DNA from: Actinomycetota bacterium
GTDB taxonomy: Bacteria > Actinomycetota > Thermoleophilia > UBA2241
Assembly (NCBI GenBank): GCA_003157715.1
Contig: PMKK01000153.1
Location: 6,346-14,952 of the forward strand
Length of the DNA: 8,607 bases
Direction of reading: 5' to 3'
Of this stretch, positions 1-7,631 are shown piece after piece. The first letter of the stretch is position 1, and the number at the start of each line of letters is the position of its first letter. A program made the translations under genes and the position numbers. The notes beneath the pieces are model-generated. The model searched no databases and was not told the DNA's origin. It saw only the letters and a program-made list of their open reading frames with translations.

Positions 1-1737
1 CGGGTAGACGTCGGTGTGCGGCGCCAGCAGGCCCACCTGCCGGCCGCCGCGCGCGACGGCGAAGTGGGCAAAGTAGCGTTGCGAGCTCTGCGGTCCGGTG
101 TCCTGCGTGTAGCCGGTGAAACGCAGCGTGTAGCCGGCCACCCGGGCCGTGGCGCCGGGCTGGGCGGCGACATAGGCGCTGCGTTCGACCTTGTAGACGT
201 TGGAGCCCAGCAGGCCGACGAGCACCAGGATCACGCCGCAGTGAGCCACATAGGCGGCACTGCGGGTACGGCTGCCGAGCAGCGTGCGACGCAGGCCGGT
301 GAGCAGTCCCTGCTCGCCGGCGGCCCGCCGCGCGCCGGCCACGACGGACCCGGCGAGGGCCGCGCCGGCCACCACGCAGACTTCGAGGCCGATCAGGCCG
401 AAGAGGCTCGAGCGCCAGTCGCCGGTCGCCAGCAGGAGCGGCAGAGCGAGCACCGCGAAGAGCAGGGGAACGAGCAGCACACGCCACACACGAGAGCCTG
501 CCGCACGCGCCCAGCCCAGCAGCGGACAGAGCGCGAGTCCCGCCACCACGACGACGCCGAGCGGCTGCGCGAACAGGCGGTAGGTGACCGGCGTCACGGT
601 GCGGTCGAAGATGAGCGGCACGGCGACCGTGGCCAGCAGGAGGGCCGCGGCGCAGGCACTGAGCGCGACGTTCGTCAGCGAGTGCAGCACGTCGCGCGGC
701 GCCAGGGCCGCGGGTCGCGCCGCGCTGCCGAAGGTCCGCCAGCGCCAGGCCAGCAGGCCGACCGAGCACGCCGCGACGACGACGAGCAGGGTCGTGAGGA
801 TGGCGATCAGCACGTCGTTGCGCTCGAAGGCATGCACCGAGGCGATCAGGCCGGTGCGCGTGGTCCAGGTGGCGACCAGGGTGAGCCAGAAGGTGGCGCA
901 GGCCAGAGCAAGCGTCCAGCGCTTGAACAGGCCGCGGCGCCGGTAGAGATTCATAGAGTGCAGCAGCGCGGTCGCCGTGAGCCAGGGGATGAGCGAGGTG
1001 TTCTCGACCGCGTCCCAGCCCCAGTAGCCGCCCCACGACAGCACGACGTAGGCCCACCACGCGCCTAGGCCGATCCCCAGCGTGAGGAGCGCCCAGCCGG
1101 CCACCGTCCATTTCTGAGAGCCCAGCACCCACTCGCGCCCGGTGCTGCCCACAAGCAGCGCCGCGGTGGCGAACGCGAAGGGTACCGTGAGAGCGGCATA
1201 CGCCGCGAACAGGGCCGGCGGGTGGAACACCATGGCCGGATGCAGCAGGAGCGGGTTGAGGCCCCGGCCGGCGGTGGCGGCGCCGGCCGCGACGAACGGG
1301 TTCGAGCCCTTGTCGGCGACCATCAGCACGGCCAGAAACGCGGCCACCGCGGCGAGCACACCCACGGCGGCGGCCGTCAGGCGGTCCAGGCGCTCGACAC
1401 CGCGCAAGGCGATGACGACCGTGACGACCGCCAGCAGCAGCAGCCAGAGCAGCAGCGAACCCTGCTGGCCGGCCCAGAAGCCGGCAACGCGATAGAACGT
1501 CGACAGGCTCGTGTCGGAGTTGGCGGCGACGTAGGCAAACGAGAAGTCGCGCGAGACGAAGGCCGAGAGCAGCACCGAGCTCGCCACCACGACCGCGAAG
1601 AACAGCCCGTACGCGGCCAGGTAGCCGCTGCGCAGCAGACTCCGGCTGCGCGACCGCAAGCCGAGCGTGATGAGCGCGACCGCGCCGAGCGAGAAGACGA
1701 GCGCGCAGAACAGGGCGAAACGGCCGAGGACGATCAC
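1..1737 (-). CDS. ccmF: Cytochrome c heme lyase CcmF (C-terminus beyond left edge)
   Basis: CcmF is the integral membrane heme lyase of System I cytochrome c maturation. It takes heme from holo-CcmE and attaches it to CxxCH sites of apocytochromes on the outer face of the membrane. My translation gives 579 residues without an internal stop; the C terminus lies outside the window. Visible features are many hydrophobic helices, FHPP (H172), the tryptophan-rich WWD heme-handling motif WGGYWGWDAVENTS (235-248), H260, SVHAF (H302), and H499 in a late helix. These match the conserved histidines of E. coli CcmF (H173, H261, H303, H491). The start is GTG at 1737: an in-frame stop lies upstream at 1795-1797, no other start codon falls between, and a weak CGCAGG precedes it. 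ccmE ends 71 nt upstream on the same strand, so the two are probably cotranscribed. The paralogous NrfE/CcmF split cannot be ruled out, but the family is clear. Confidence 0.95.
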   Translation of the reverse strand, partial: MIVLGRFALFCALVFSLGAVALITLGLRSRSRSLLRSGYLAAYGLFFAVVVASSVLLSAFVSRDFSFAYVAANSDTSLSTFYRVAGFWAGQQGSLLLWLLLLAVVTVVIALRGVERLDRLTAAAVGVLAAVAAFLAVLMVADKGSNPFVAAGAATAGRGLNPLLLHPAMVFHPPALFAAYAALTVPFAFATAALLVGSTGREWVLGSQKWTVAGWALLTLGIGLGAWWAYVVLSWGGYWGWDAVENTSLIPWLTATALLHSMNLYRRRGLFKRWTLALACATFWLTLVATWTTRTGLIASVHAFERNDVLIAILTTLLVVVAACSVGLLAWRWRTFGSAARPAALAPRDVLHSLTNVALSACAAALLLATVAVPLIFDRTVTPVTYRLFAQPLGVVVVAGLALCPLLGWARAAGSRVWRVLLVPLLFAVLALPLLLATGDWRSSLFGLIGLEVCVVAGAALAGSVVAGARRAAGEQGLLTGLRRTLLGSRTRSAAYVAHCGVILVLVGLLGSNVYKVERSAYVAAQPGATARVAGYTLRFTGYTQDTGPQSSQRYFAHFAVARGGRQVGLLAPHTDVYP

Positions 1738-1758
1738 CGCGACGAACCTGCGGTCACG

Positions 1759-1808
1759 AGGTGCGCACCTGCGAGCACGACTGAGGTCCTGAGATCACGA
1801 GCGCGATC
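1759..1808. repeat. Inverted repeats in the ccmE-ccmF spacer
   Basis: The 71-nt gap between ccmE and ccmF holds a perfect 12-bp palindrome, AGGTGCGCACCT (1759-1770). Directly after the ccmE stop lies an imperfect inverted repeat (1793-1808, GATC at both ends with one G-U pair when read as RNA). Neither is followed by a T-run, so I do not call a terminator. They could form RNA structure that tunes ccmF expression or be a protein-binding site. In such GC-rich sequence they could also be chance. Confidence 0.3.
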
Positions 1809-2231
1809 CTAGGTCGCCTTGCTCGGCTGCGGCAGCGGGCTCGCCTTGCCCTGGTATTTCGAGGGGCATTTGGTCTCGAGCTGATCGGCGGTGATGACGC
1901 CGCCGGCGGCGGCGTACCGGCCGCTGACGACCACCTGCACGCCGGCGGCGAAGGTAGCCGGCATCTGACCTCCATACTCGACCCGGACCGTGGCCGGCCG
2001 GCCGGTCAGATCCTCCATGCGAAAGGCGACACCCGAGGCATCGCGCACGATGGTGCCGTTGACCACCGCCCCGCCGACCGTGACGTTGCGGCCGTCGTCG
2101 GCCGCCGTGAGCGCCGAGACCTGGCGGTAGTAGGATCCCTCACGCGCGATGACATAGACCATCGCCACGGCCACGACCGCGACGAGCACGGCGGTAGCGA
2201 CGATCAGGCGCCGGCGGGCCCTTCTGTTCAC
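1809..2231 (-). CDS. ccmE: CcmE heme chaperone, CxxxY variant
   Basis: CcmE is a membrane-anchored, outward-facing OB-fold protein that binds heme covalently and passes it to CcmF. The 140-residue product has a basic N terminus (NRRARRRL), one membrane anchor (about residues 9-28), then a beta-rich domain with typical CcmE segments (VGGAVVNGTI at 52-61, FRMEDLTG at 70-77, VVSGRY at 101-106). The usual heme-ligating histidine of HxxxY is replaced by cysteine: C122-P-S-K-Y126, followed by a short flexible tail. The Cys variant is known from archaea and Desulfovibrio. The start is GTG at 2231, with AGGGGG about 9 nt upstream. The gene directly precedes ccmF, and a candidate promoter lies at 2310-2338. 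The family call is firm; attachment of heme through the cysteine is inferred from the motif. Confidence 0.93.
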   Translation of the reverse strand: MNRRARRRLIVATAVLVAVVAVAMVYVIAREGSYYRQVSALTAADDGRNVTVGGAVVNGTIVRDASGVAFRMEDLTGRPATVRVEYGGQMPATFAAGVQVVVSGRYAAAGGVITADQLETKCPSKYQGKASPLPQPSKAT

Positions 2232-2437
2232 TGCCTCATTCCCCCTGCCCAGGTCACCTCTGCATCATACAGGCGGCTCCACGCCTCAAGCGCGGCGCCG
2301 ACAGACGCTAATGTAGTCGGAAGCGGCGCGAACGTCACCAGTTCGGCCCCGCGCAACGGTCGCCACACGAAAGGAATGGGGCCGTCCCCGGCGTACAGGT
2401 AAGCCGACGCCCACCCACCGCCGAGGAGGCGCACCCA
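2228..2437 (-). CDS. Doubtful small ORF upstream of ccmE
   Basis: An open frame on the minus strand ends in a GTGA overlap with the ccmE start. From GTG at 2437 it would encode about 69 residues, with a middle part reading GPIPFVWRPLRGAELVTF; a longer version could start at 2473. I recognise no family. For it: the overlap with ccmE and a mild coding-like base bias (third position about 73% G/C by my count, highest of the three). Against it: that bias is much weaker than in neighbouring genes, there is a cluster of A/T-rich codons, no convincing ribosome binding site, overlap with the start of the plus-strand SatD-like gene, and a candidate ccmE promoter inside it. Probably not a gene. Confidence 0.18.
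   Translation of the reverse strand, partial: WVRLLGGGWASAYLYAGDGPIPFVWRPLRGAELVTFAPLPTTLASVGAALEAWSRLYDAEVTWAGGMRQ
2310..2338 (-). promoter_or_regulatory. Candidate promoter for ccmE-ccmF
   Basis: On the minus strand GTGACG (2338-2333) is separated by exactly 17 nt from TACATT (2315-2310). Each hexamer matches 4 of 6 positions of the sigma-70 type consensus. Transcription would begin near 2303, leaving a leader of about 72 nt before the ccmE GTG. The -10 lies in the most A/T-rich spot of this intergenic region. The same -35 hexamer and spacing recur before moaA, which raises my confidence. No experimental support can be seen from sequence. Confidence 0.4.
2423..2429 (+). promoter_or_regulatory. 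Strong ribosome binding site of the SatD-like gene
   Basis: GAGGAGG lies 7 nt before the ATG at 2437. This is an almost ideal Shine-Dalgarno sequence and fixes the start of the only plus-strand gene. No convincing promoter could be found between it and ccmE. Confidence 0.7.
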
Positions 2438-3012
2438 TGCCCGCCGGGATCTACGCCGACGTGATCGGCTCACGCGAGCTCGACAACCCCGAGACGTTGC
2501 TGCCCACGCTCGGCGAAGCCGTGCGCGAGCTGAACAAACTCTTCCTGCCGAGCCTCGCCGCGCCGTTCGAGGTCGCCTACGACGACGCGCTGCACGGCGC
2601 CCTGACCGACCCCGTGCAGGCGCCCTTGTGCGTCAGCGTCATGCGCGAACTGCTCGCCCCCTTGCAGGTGCGCGTCGGCGTGGCCGTCGAGGGCTCGGCC
2701 GAAGACGCGTTCGTCGCGGCCTGGCACGAAGACCGTCTGGTGTGCTACAGCGGCTCCGGCGCGGCCGGCGACCTGCTCCTGAACGCTTACAGCAGCCTGG
2801 TCGACCCCTTTGTACGCGGCCGCAGCGACGCCGAGTGGCAGGCGGTACGCGCGGTGCGCGGTCACGAGACGCACGCCGCGGCCGCGTCGCAGCTCGGGAT
2901 CGACGCGCGCGGGCTCTCGGGCCTGCTCAGCTCGGCGCACTGGCAGGAGGTCGAGGACGCCGACGCCACGATCGCGGCCTACTTTGCCCTGGCGCTGACC
3001 GACCCCGACTGA
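2437..3012 (+). CDS. SatD-family-like protein
   Basis: A 191-residue, probably cytoplasmic protein with no signal peptide or membrane segment. The N terminus IYADVIGSREL (5-15) resembles the start of SatD family proteins (typically a beta strand ending in D-I-I-x-S-R). It is followed by a helix with paired leucines and then FEVAYDDALHGAL (44-56), in the place where SatD proteins carry a G-D-E-x-Q-G-L-like segment; here that motif is degenerate. Residues about 134-172 (WQAVRAVRGHETHAAAASQLGI, continuing to the final helix) look like a helix-turn-helix, which SatD proteins also have at the C terminus. SatD was named from the Streptococcus sat acid-tolerance locus and its biochemical role is unknown to me. 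The gene is alone on its strand, converging on the MOSC-mogA gene with 15 nt between stops. Reality of the gene is well supported; the family call is moderate. Confidence 0.72.
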   Translation: MPAGIYADVIGSRELDNPETLLPTLGEAVRELNKLFLPSLAAPFEVAYDDALHGALTDPVQAPLCVSVMRELLAPLQVRVGVAVEGSAEDAFVAAWHEDRLVCYSGSGAAGDLLLNAYSSLVDPFVRGRSDAEWQAVRAVRGHETHAAAASQLGIDARGLSGLLSSAHWQEVEDADATIAAYFALALTDPD

Positions 3013-3027
3013 GCTCGCCCGGCGGTC

Positions 3028-4277
3028 CTACCGTTCGACGGCGCAGTCGCCGCCCACGTTGGCGAGCTTCTCGAGGGCGTGCGGCAGGGCCTCGCGGATC
3101 ACCTCGAAGTTCTCTCTGCAGGCCGTCGGACTGCCGGGAAAGTTGATGATCAGGGTGGCGCCGCGCAAGCCGCTCACGGCGCGCGAGAGCATCCCTCGAG
3201 GCGTCTTAGCCAGCGAGGCGGCCCGCATGGCTTCGGCGAAGCCCGGCGCCTCGCGGTCGAACACCGCCTTCGTGGCTTCGGGAGTCACGTCGCGCGGGGT
3301 AAAGCCCGTCCCGCCGGTGGTGAGGATAAGGTTGACCGCGGTTCGGTCCGAGTAGTGGATCAGCTTCTCTCTGACCAGGAGCTCGTCGTCGGGCAGCAGC
3401 AGCCGCTCGACGTACTCGGCGCCGAGCTCGTTCAGCAGACCTTCGAGCACCGCGCCGCTCTCGTCGACGCGCAGGCCGGCGTGCCCAGAGTCGGACAGGG
3501 TGATGACGACGGCCCGGATGGGGACGGTCTCACTCACCTGCGCCTCACCTTGCTCGGCTGCTTGCGGCTCACGGGCGTTGCCGGCCGGAACGTCGCCCGC
3601 GGCCGGAACGTCGCCCGCGGCCACGCCCTCGCCGGCGGTCAAGTCGTCACTGCCGGCCGGAACGTCGCCCGCGGCCACGCCCTCGACGGACCCGTCGCCG
3701 AGCGACTCGACCGCGACCTCGTCGCCGGCTCGCAGCGGTCCGCCCTCGAGCACCCGCACGAAGATGCCTTCGCGCGGCATGACGCAATCGCCGGCGGCGC
3801 GATAGATGGCGCAGTGGTCGTGACAGACCTTGCCGATCTGGGTGAGCTCGACCAGAGAGCCGCCCAGCCGCAGCCGGGTACCGAGCGGCAGCTCGGCCAC
3901 GGCCACGCCCTCGGTGGTGACGTTCTCGGCGAAGTCTCCCGGACCGACGTCGAGCCCCTTCGCGCGCATCGTGGCGATGCTCTCGCGGGCGAGCAGGCTC
4001 ACCTGCCGATGCCACGGACCGGCGTGACCGTCGCCGTCGACGCCGTGGCCGGCCACGAGGAGAATCTCGGCCCGGGGTTGCTTGCGCACGCCCTTCGTGG
4101 GGGCGACGTTGACCGAGACGACCGTCCCTCGAGGCAGCGCCGCCGGGCTCGCGGCGCCTGACTCGGCGGCAAGATCGCCGGCGACGGCACGCTCCCCGAC
4201 GACGACGCGCTCGCCGGCGAGAACACGATCGCCGGTGATGGCACGATCGCGCGCCGCATTGCCGTCGGACGGCGCGC

Positions 4278-4281
<4 letters not shown>
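3028..4281 (-). CDS. MOSC domain - MogA (molybdopterin adenylyltransferase) fusion
   Basis: This 417-residue protein joins two Moco domains. Residues about 51-193 form a MOSC domain, a sulfur-carrier-related fold of Moco sulfurases and YiiM-type proteins. It includes [13 protein letters not shown] (52-64), GDFAENVTT (115-123) and a cysteine-rich [12 protein letters not shown] (149-160) with C166. Residues about 254-417 are MogA/MoaB-like, the enzyme that adenylylates molybdopterin before metal insertion: VVITLSDSG (258-266), [17 protein letters not shown] (321-337, D331 in the catalytic position) and NFPGSP (380-385). The linker (about 197-250) is Gly/Ala/Asp-rich and carries repeated GVAAGDVPA units encoded by an in-frame DNA duplication. 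The first 50 residues are low-complexity, with repeated GD/GE steps. The start ATG at 4281 overlaps the moaC stop as ATGA, implying translational coupling. Fusions of MOSC with MogA are known; the substrate of the MOSC half is not evident. Confidence 0.9.
3583..3685. repeat. In-frame direct repeats in the MOSC-MogA linker
   Basis: An 18-bp unit, GGCCGGAACGTCGCCCGC, occurs at 3583-3600, 3601-3618 and 3655-3672; the first two are in direct tandem. The second and third copies extend to a perfect 31-bp repeat (3601-3631 and 3655-3685) offset by 54 nt, exactly 18 codons. Read on the minus strand they encode the repeated GVAAGDVPA segments of the interdomain linker. All offsets are multiples of three, so repeat expansion or contraction would change linker length without breaking the frame. 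Confidence 0.9.
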
Positions 4282-4802
<521 letters not shown>

Positions 4803-4808
4803 GCGATT

Positions 4809-5771
4809 CTACCCCCCGATCTGGGACATGCCGCGACCGCTGTCGGGCGCCTCGACCAGGCGATCGAAGTTCTTGCCGTCGATGGCCGCGCCGATGGTGG
4901 CGGCAAGCTCGGCGGGACGGCCGAGCAGCGGCCGCACGTCGAGCTCGCGCTCGGGCGCCGAGAACAGGCAGGTCTTGAGCCGGCCGTCGGCCATCAGGCG
5001 CAGACGGTTGCAGCCGGCGCAGAAGTGGTCGGAGACGCCGGCGATGAAGCCGATGGTGCCGCGGTCGCCGGGCACCCGGTAGTAGCGCGCCGGGCCCAGT
5101 CCGAACGGGCCGTCGACCGCCTCGACCGCGTACTTCGCGCGCAGCCGTTCGAGCAGGATGCCGGCCGGCACGAAGACGCGGTCGGCCGCGAGCCGGCGAT
5201 CGAGCGGCATGTACTCGATGAAGCGCACGTGCACGTCGCGACGGCGGATGAGCTCGACGAAGCCGTCGACCTCGTCCTCGACGCCGTCCAGCAGCACGGC
5301 GTTGACCTTGACCGGCGAGAAACCGGCAGCCAGAGCCGCATCGAGTCCGGCGAGCGCCTGCGCCAGCGACCCGCGGCGGGTGAGTCGCGCGTAGCGCTCG
5401 GGGTCGAGGCTGTCGATGCTCACGTTGACCCGTTTGAGGCCGGCCGCGCGCAGTTCGGCGGCACAAGCCGGCAGCAGGATGGCGTTGGTCGTGAGCGAAA
5501 GGTCGGTGATGCCCTCGAGCGCGGCGAGCCGCTCGATGAAGCCGACGAAGCCCTTGCGCACCAGCGGCTCGCCACCGGTGACGCGCACCTTCGTGATGCC
5601 GGCCGCGATGGCGGCCGCGGCGAAGACCAGCAGCTCCTCGTAGGAGAGGATCTCGTCGTGCGAGCGCGGCGGCACGCCTTCGGGCGGCATGCAGTAGACG
5701 CAGCGCAGGTTGCACCTGTCGGTGACGGACAGGCGCAGGTAGTCGACGCGGGGTGCGGAGGTGGCGCTCAC
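4809..5771 (-). CDS. moaA: GTP 3',8-cyclase MoaA (radical SAM)
   Basis: MoaA is the radical SAM enzyme that rearranges GTP to 3',8-cyclo-7,8-dihydro-GTP in the first step of molybdenum cofactor synthesis. From the start chosen here the protein has 320 residues. The SAM-binding [4Fe-4S] cluster motif is C20-NLR-C24-VY-C27, preceded by [13 protein letters not shown] lies at 66-69. The C-terminal substrate cluster is C251-x2-C254-x13-C268 ([10 protein letters not shown] ... KTC). The protein ends in Gly-Gly, as expected for a functional MoaA. A longer frame could start at GTG 5798 (329 residues), but that codon lies inside the candidate promoter (5781-5809). GTG 5771 lies about 3 nt after the predicted transcription start, so I prefer it. 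moaC follows after 6 nt. The family assignment is secure; the start is the uncertain part. Confidence 0.96.
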   Translation of the reverse strand: MSATSAPRVDYLRLSVTDRCNLRCVYCMPPEGVPPRSHDEILSYEELLVFAAAAIAAGITKVRVTGGEPLVRKGFVGFIERLAALEGITDLSLTTNAILLPACAAELRAAGLKRVNVSIDSLDPERYARLTRRGSLAQALAGLDAALAAGFSPVKVNAVLLDGVEDEVDGFVELIRRRDVHVRFIEYMPLDRRLAADRVFVPAGILLERLRAKYAVEAVDGPFGLGPARYYRVPGDRGTIGFIAGVSDHFCAGCNRLRLMADGRLKTCLFSAPERELDVRPLLGRPAELAATIGAAIDGKNFDRLVEAPDSGRGMSQIGG

Positions 5772-5780
5772 GGTGATCCC

Positions 5781-5809
5781 AGTGTAACGCGCCCCCACCG
5801 CCGCGTCAC
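5781..5809 (-). promoter_or_regulatory. Candidate promoter for the moaA-moaC-MOSC/mogA operon
   Basis: GTGACG (5809-5804), a 17-nt spacer and TACACT (5786-5781) on the minus strand form a sigma-70-like promoter with the same -35 hexamer and spacing as the candidate before ccmE. Transcription would start near 5774 (an A), about 3 nt before the GTG at 5771. The moaA mRNA would then be almost leaderless. No Moco riboswitch would fit in such a short leader, and I see none. Confidence 0.45.
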
Positions 5810-5867
5810 ACTGACCGCTCCCACCTCAGCGCCGCTCCACGCGAGCACCGCTCACGCCGAGCGAGCG

Positions 5868-6068
5868 CTACTTCTGGACCATCACCTCGGTGGCCTTCAC
5901 GACGGCCTTCACGCTGTCGCCTTCCTTGAGGCCCATGGCCTCGACGGAGCGGCGCGTGATGGCCGCCACGACCTCTGCCCCACCGACGTCCATGACGACC
6001 TCGGCCATGACCGTGCCGAGCGTGATGAACTTGACGGTGCCTGGGAGCTGATTGCGTGCGCTGATCAT
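5868..6068 (-). CDS. Mop/TOBE-domain molybdate-tungstate-binding protein (molbindin type)
   Basis: A 66-residue protein made of a single Mop/TOBE domain, the small beta-barrel that oligomerises to bind molybdate or tungstate in storage proteins (molbindins) and in ModE or ModC regulators and transporters. Family signatures cover the whole length: SARNQLPGTV (3-12), LGTVMAEVVMDVGG (17-30), AAITRRS (35-41), LGLKEGDSVKAVVKA (about 46-59) and EVMV (61-64). It has no DNA-binding or ATPase domain, so a stand-alone storage or buffering role in the cytoplasm is most likely. The ATG at 6068 has AAAGG 6 nt upstream. The gene starts 44 nt after the stop of the upstream ALDH and is probably cotranscribed with it. 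The moaA promoter begins about 59 nt after its stop. Confidence 0.93.
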   Translation of the reverse strand: MISARNQLPGTVKFITLGTVMAEVVMDVGGAEVVAAITRRSVEAMGLKEGDSVKAVVKATEVMVQK

Positions 6069-6112
6069 AGAGGACCTTTCGCTCGTCGTTTGGTTGCTTG
6101 GTGGTCCGCGGG

Positions 6113-7606
6113 CTACATGCCTTCGCGCCGGCAGGCGCCGAGTGGCGAACCGGGACTGGCCCAGTCCATCTCACGGATCATCACCATCTTGAGCTCGGTC
6201 ATTTCGGCGATCGCGTACTTGACACCCTCGCGGCCCATCCCCGAGTTCTTGATGCCGCCGTAGGGCATGTGGTCGACCCGGAAGGTCGGCACCTCGTTGA
6301 TCATTACGCCGCCCACCTCGAGATGATGAGCGGCATACAGCGCCTTGTTCAGATCGCGCGTGAAGAAGCCCGCCTGCAGGCCGTAGTCGCTGTCGTTGGA
6401 GATCTCGATCGCGTGGCAGATGTCGCGCGCCTTGATGACGGCCAGCACCGGTCCGAAGACCTCGCCGGCACAGACCTTCATGTCGCGCGTCACGTCGGTC
6501 AGCACCGTGGGGCGCAGATCGCCCTGTTCGTCGACGCCGCCGGCGGCCAGCGTCGCGCCCTGCTCCAGCGCCTCGGCGACCCAGGCCTTGACGCGGGCCG
6601 TCTCCGAGTCGTCGATCAGCGCCGCCACGTCGGTCGTCTCATCGAGCGGATCGCCCACCTTGAGCGCCTCGACCGACGCCACGAGGGCCGCCAGAAACTC
6701 GTCGTAGACGGCCTCGTGGACGACCACGCGCTGCACCGATATGCAGACCTGTCCGGAGTTGGAGAAGCCGCCGGCGACCACGCGCTGCACGGCCAGCGCG
6801 AGGTCGGCCGAGTCGTCGACGATCGTCGCTGAATTGTTGCCCAGCTCGAGGGTGACCATCTTCATGCCGGCGTCGCTCGCGATCCGGCGGCCGACCGGCG
6901 GGCTGCCGGTGAAGGTCACCATGTTCACGCGATCGTCCTTGACCAGCTTGCCGCCCAGCGTGGAGCCGGGGCCGACGACGACCTGCAGGACGTTCTCGGG
7001 CAGGCCGGCCGCGGCCAGGAACTCGCCCAGGCGCAGCGCCGTAAGCGGCGTCGACGAGGCCGGTTTGAGCACCACCACGTTGCCGCCGGCCAACGCCGGC
7101 GCCACCTTGTGGCTGACCAGGTTCAGGGGAAAGTTGAACGGCGAGATCGCGGCGATCACGCCGCGCGGCTCGCGGATGGTCCAGCCAAAGCGGTTCTCGC
7201 CCGTCTGGTCGGCGTCCATCTCGATGATCTCGCCGGCCGTGCGCTTGGCCTCCTCGCTGGCCCAGCGAAACGTCGAGGCCCCGCGCCGCGCTTCGACGCG
7301 CGCGTCCTTGAGCGGCTTGCCGCCCTCGAGGGCGATGAGACGGGCGATCTCTTCGGCGTGGTCGTCCAGCAGGTGAGAGGCGCGCTCGAGGATCTGCGCC
7401 CGCCTCCAGGCCGGCGTCCAGCGCCACTCGGCGAAGGCCGCGACCGCGCGGTCCAGCACGAGGTCGAGCTCTTCGAGGCGCGTCGTCGGGATGGTGGCGA
7501 CCTCGCTACCGTCCCACGGACTGTGGACGGTGAGCGGATCGCCGGTCCCCACGGGACCGGCGATCCGCAGGCCGGGCGCTACTTTTTCGGTCACGTCTAC
7601 GGCCAC
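6113..7606 (-). CDS. NAD(P)-dependent aldehyde dehydrogenase
   Basis: A 497-residue member of the ALDH superfamily, oxidising an aldehyde to the acid with NAD(P). The complete catalytic set is present: ISPFNFPLN with N158, KPAS with K181 for cofactor binding, the GSPPVG nucleotide loop (235-240), general base E254 in LELGNN, nucleophile C288 in SGQVCISVQR, and E382 in GEVFGP. The GQVCISVQR context and the ending FRVDHMPYGG (442-451) resemble the branch with lactaldehyde, glyceraldehyde-3-phosphate (non-phosphorylating) and phosphonoacetaldehyde dehydrogenases, so the substrate remains open. LELGNN differs from the commoner LELGG. About 18 residues (WASPGSPLGACRREGM and neighbours) extend past the usual end. 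The start GTG 7606 is fixed by a perfect AGGAGG 8 nt upstream. The gene lies downstream of another ALDH and upstream of mop. Confidence 0.94.
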   Translation of the reverse strand: MAVDVTEKVAPGLRIAGPVGTGDPLTVHSPWDGSEVATIPTTRLEELDLVLDRAVAAFAEWRWTPAWRRAQILERASHLLDDHAEEIARLIALEGGKPLKDARVEARRGASTFRWASEEAKRTAGEIIEMDADQTGENRFGWTIREPRGVIAAISPFNFPLNLVSHKVAPALAGGNVVVLKPASSTPLTALRLGEFLAAAGLPENVLQVVVGPGSTLGGKLVKDDRVNMVTFTGSPPVGRRIASDAGMKMVTLELGNNSATIVDDSADLALAVQRVVAGGFSNSGQVCISVQRVVVHEAVYDEFLAALVASVEALKVGDPLDETTDVAALIDDSETARVKAWVAEALEQGATLAAGGVDEQGDLRPTVLTDVTRDMKVCAGEVFGPVLAVIKARDICHAIEISNDSDYGLQAGFFTRDLNKALYAAHHLEVGGVMINEVPTFRVDHMPYGGIKNSGMGREGVKYAIAEMTELKMVMIREMDWASPGSPLGACRREGM

Positions 7607-7614
7607 GGGCAGAT

Positions 7615-7620
7615 CCTCCT
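7615..7620 (-). promoter_or_regulatory. Ribosome binding site of the 6113-7606 ALDH
   Basis: On the minus strand a perfect AGGAGG ends 8 nt before the GTG at 7606. This decides that start over the in-frame GTG four codons later. Confidence 0.75.
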
Positions 7621-7631
7621 AGACTGTCAAT

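Noticed and set aside
16..1068. Plus-strand 350-codon open frame
   Set aside because: It lies opposite ccmF, which shows the WWD motif and conserved histidines; the plus translation is Arg/Gln/Gly-rich with no recognisable fold.
1754..1975. Minus-strand 73-codon frame
   Set aside because: It overlaps ccmE in another frame with a Ser/Arg/Pro-rich translation; a shadow of ccmE.
5849..5863. Stem-loop CGCTC-N5-GAGCG after mop, as a terminator
   Set aside because: Only 5 bp and no T-run follows. It may be chance in GC-rich sequence.
7625..7630. Perfect TTGACA on the minus strand before the 6113-7606 ALDH
   Set aside because: No -10-like hexamer lies 16-18 nt downstream, where the ribosome binding site and start codon already sit.
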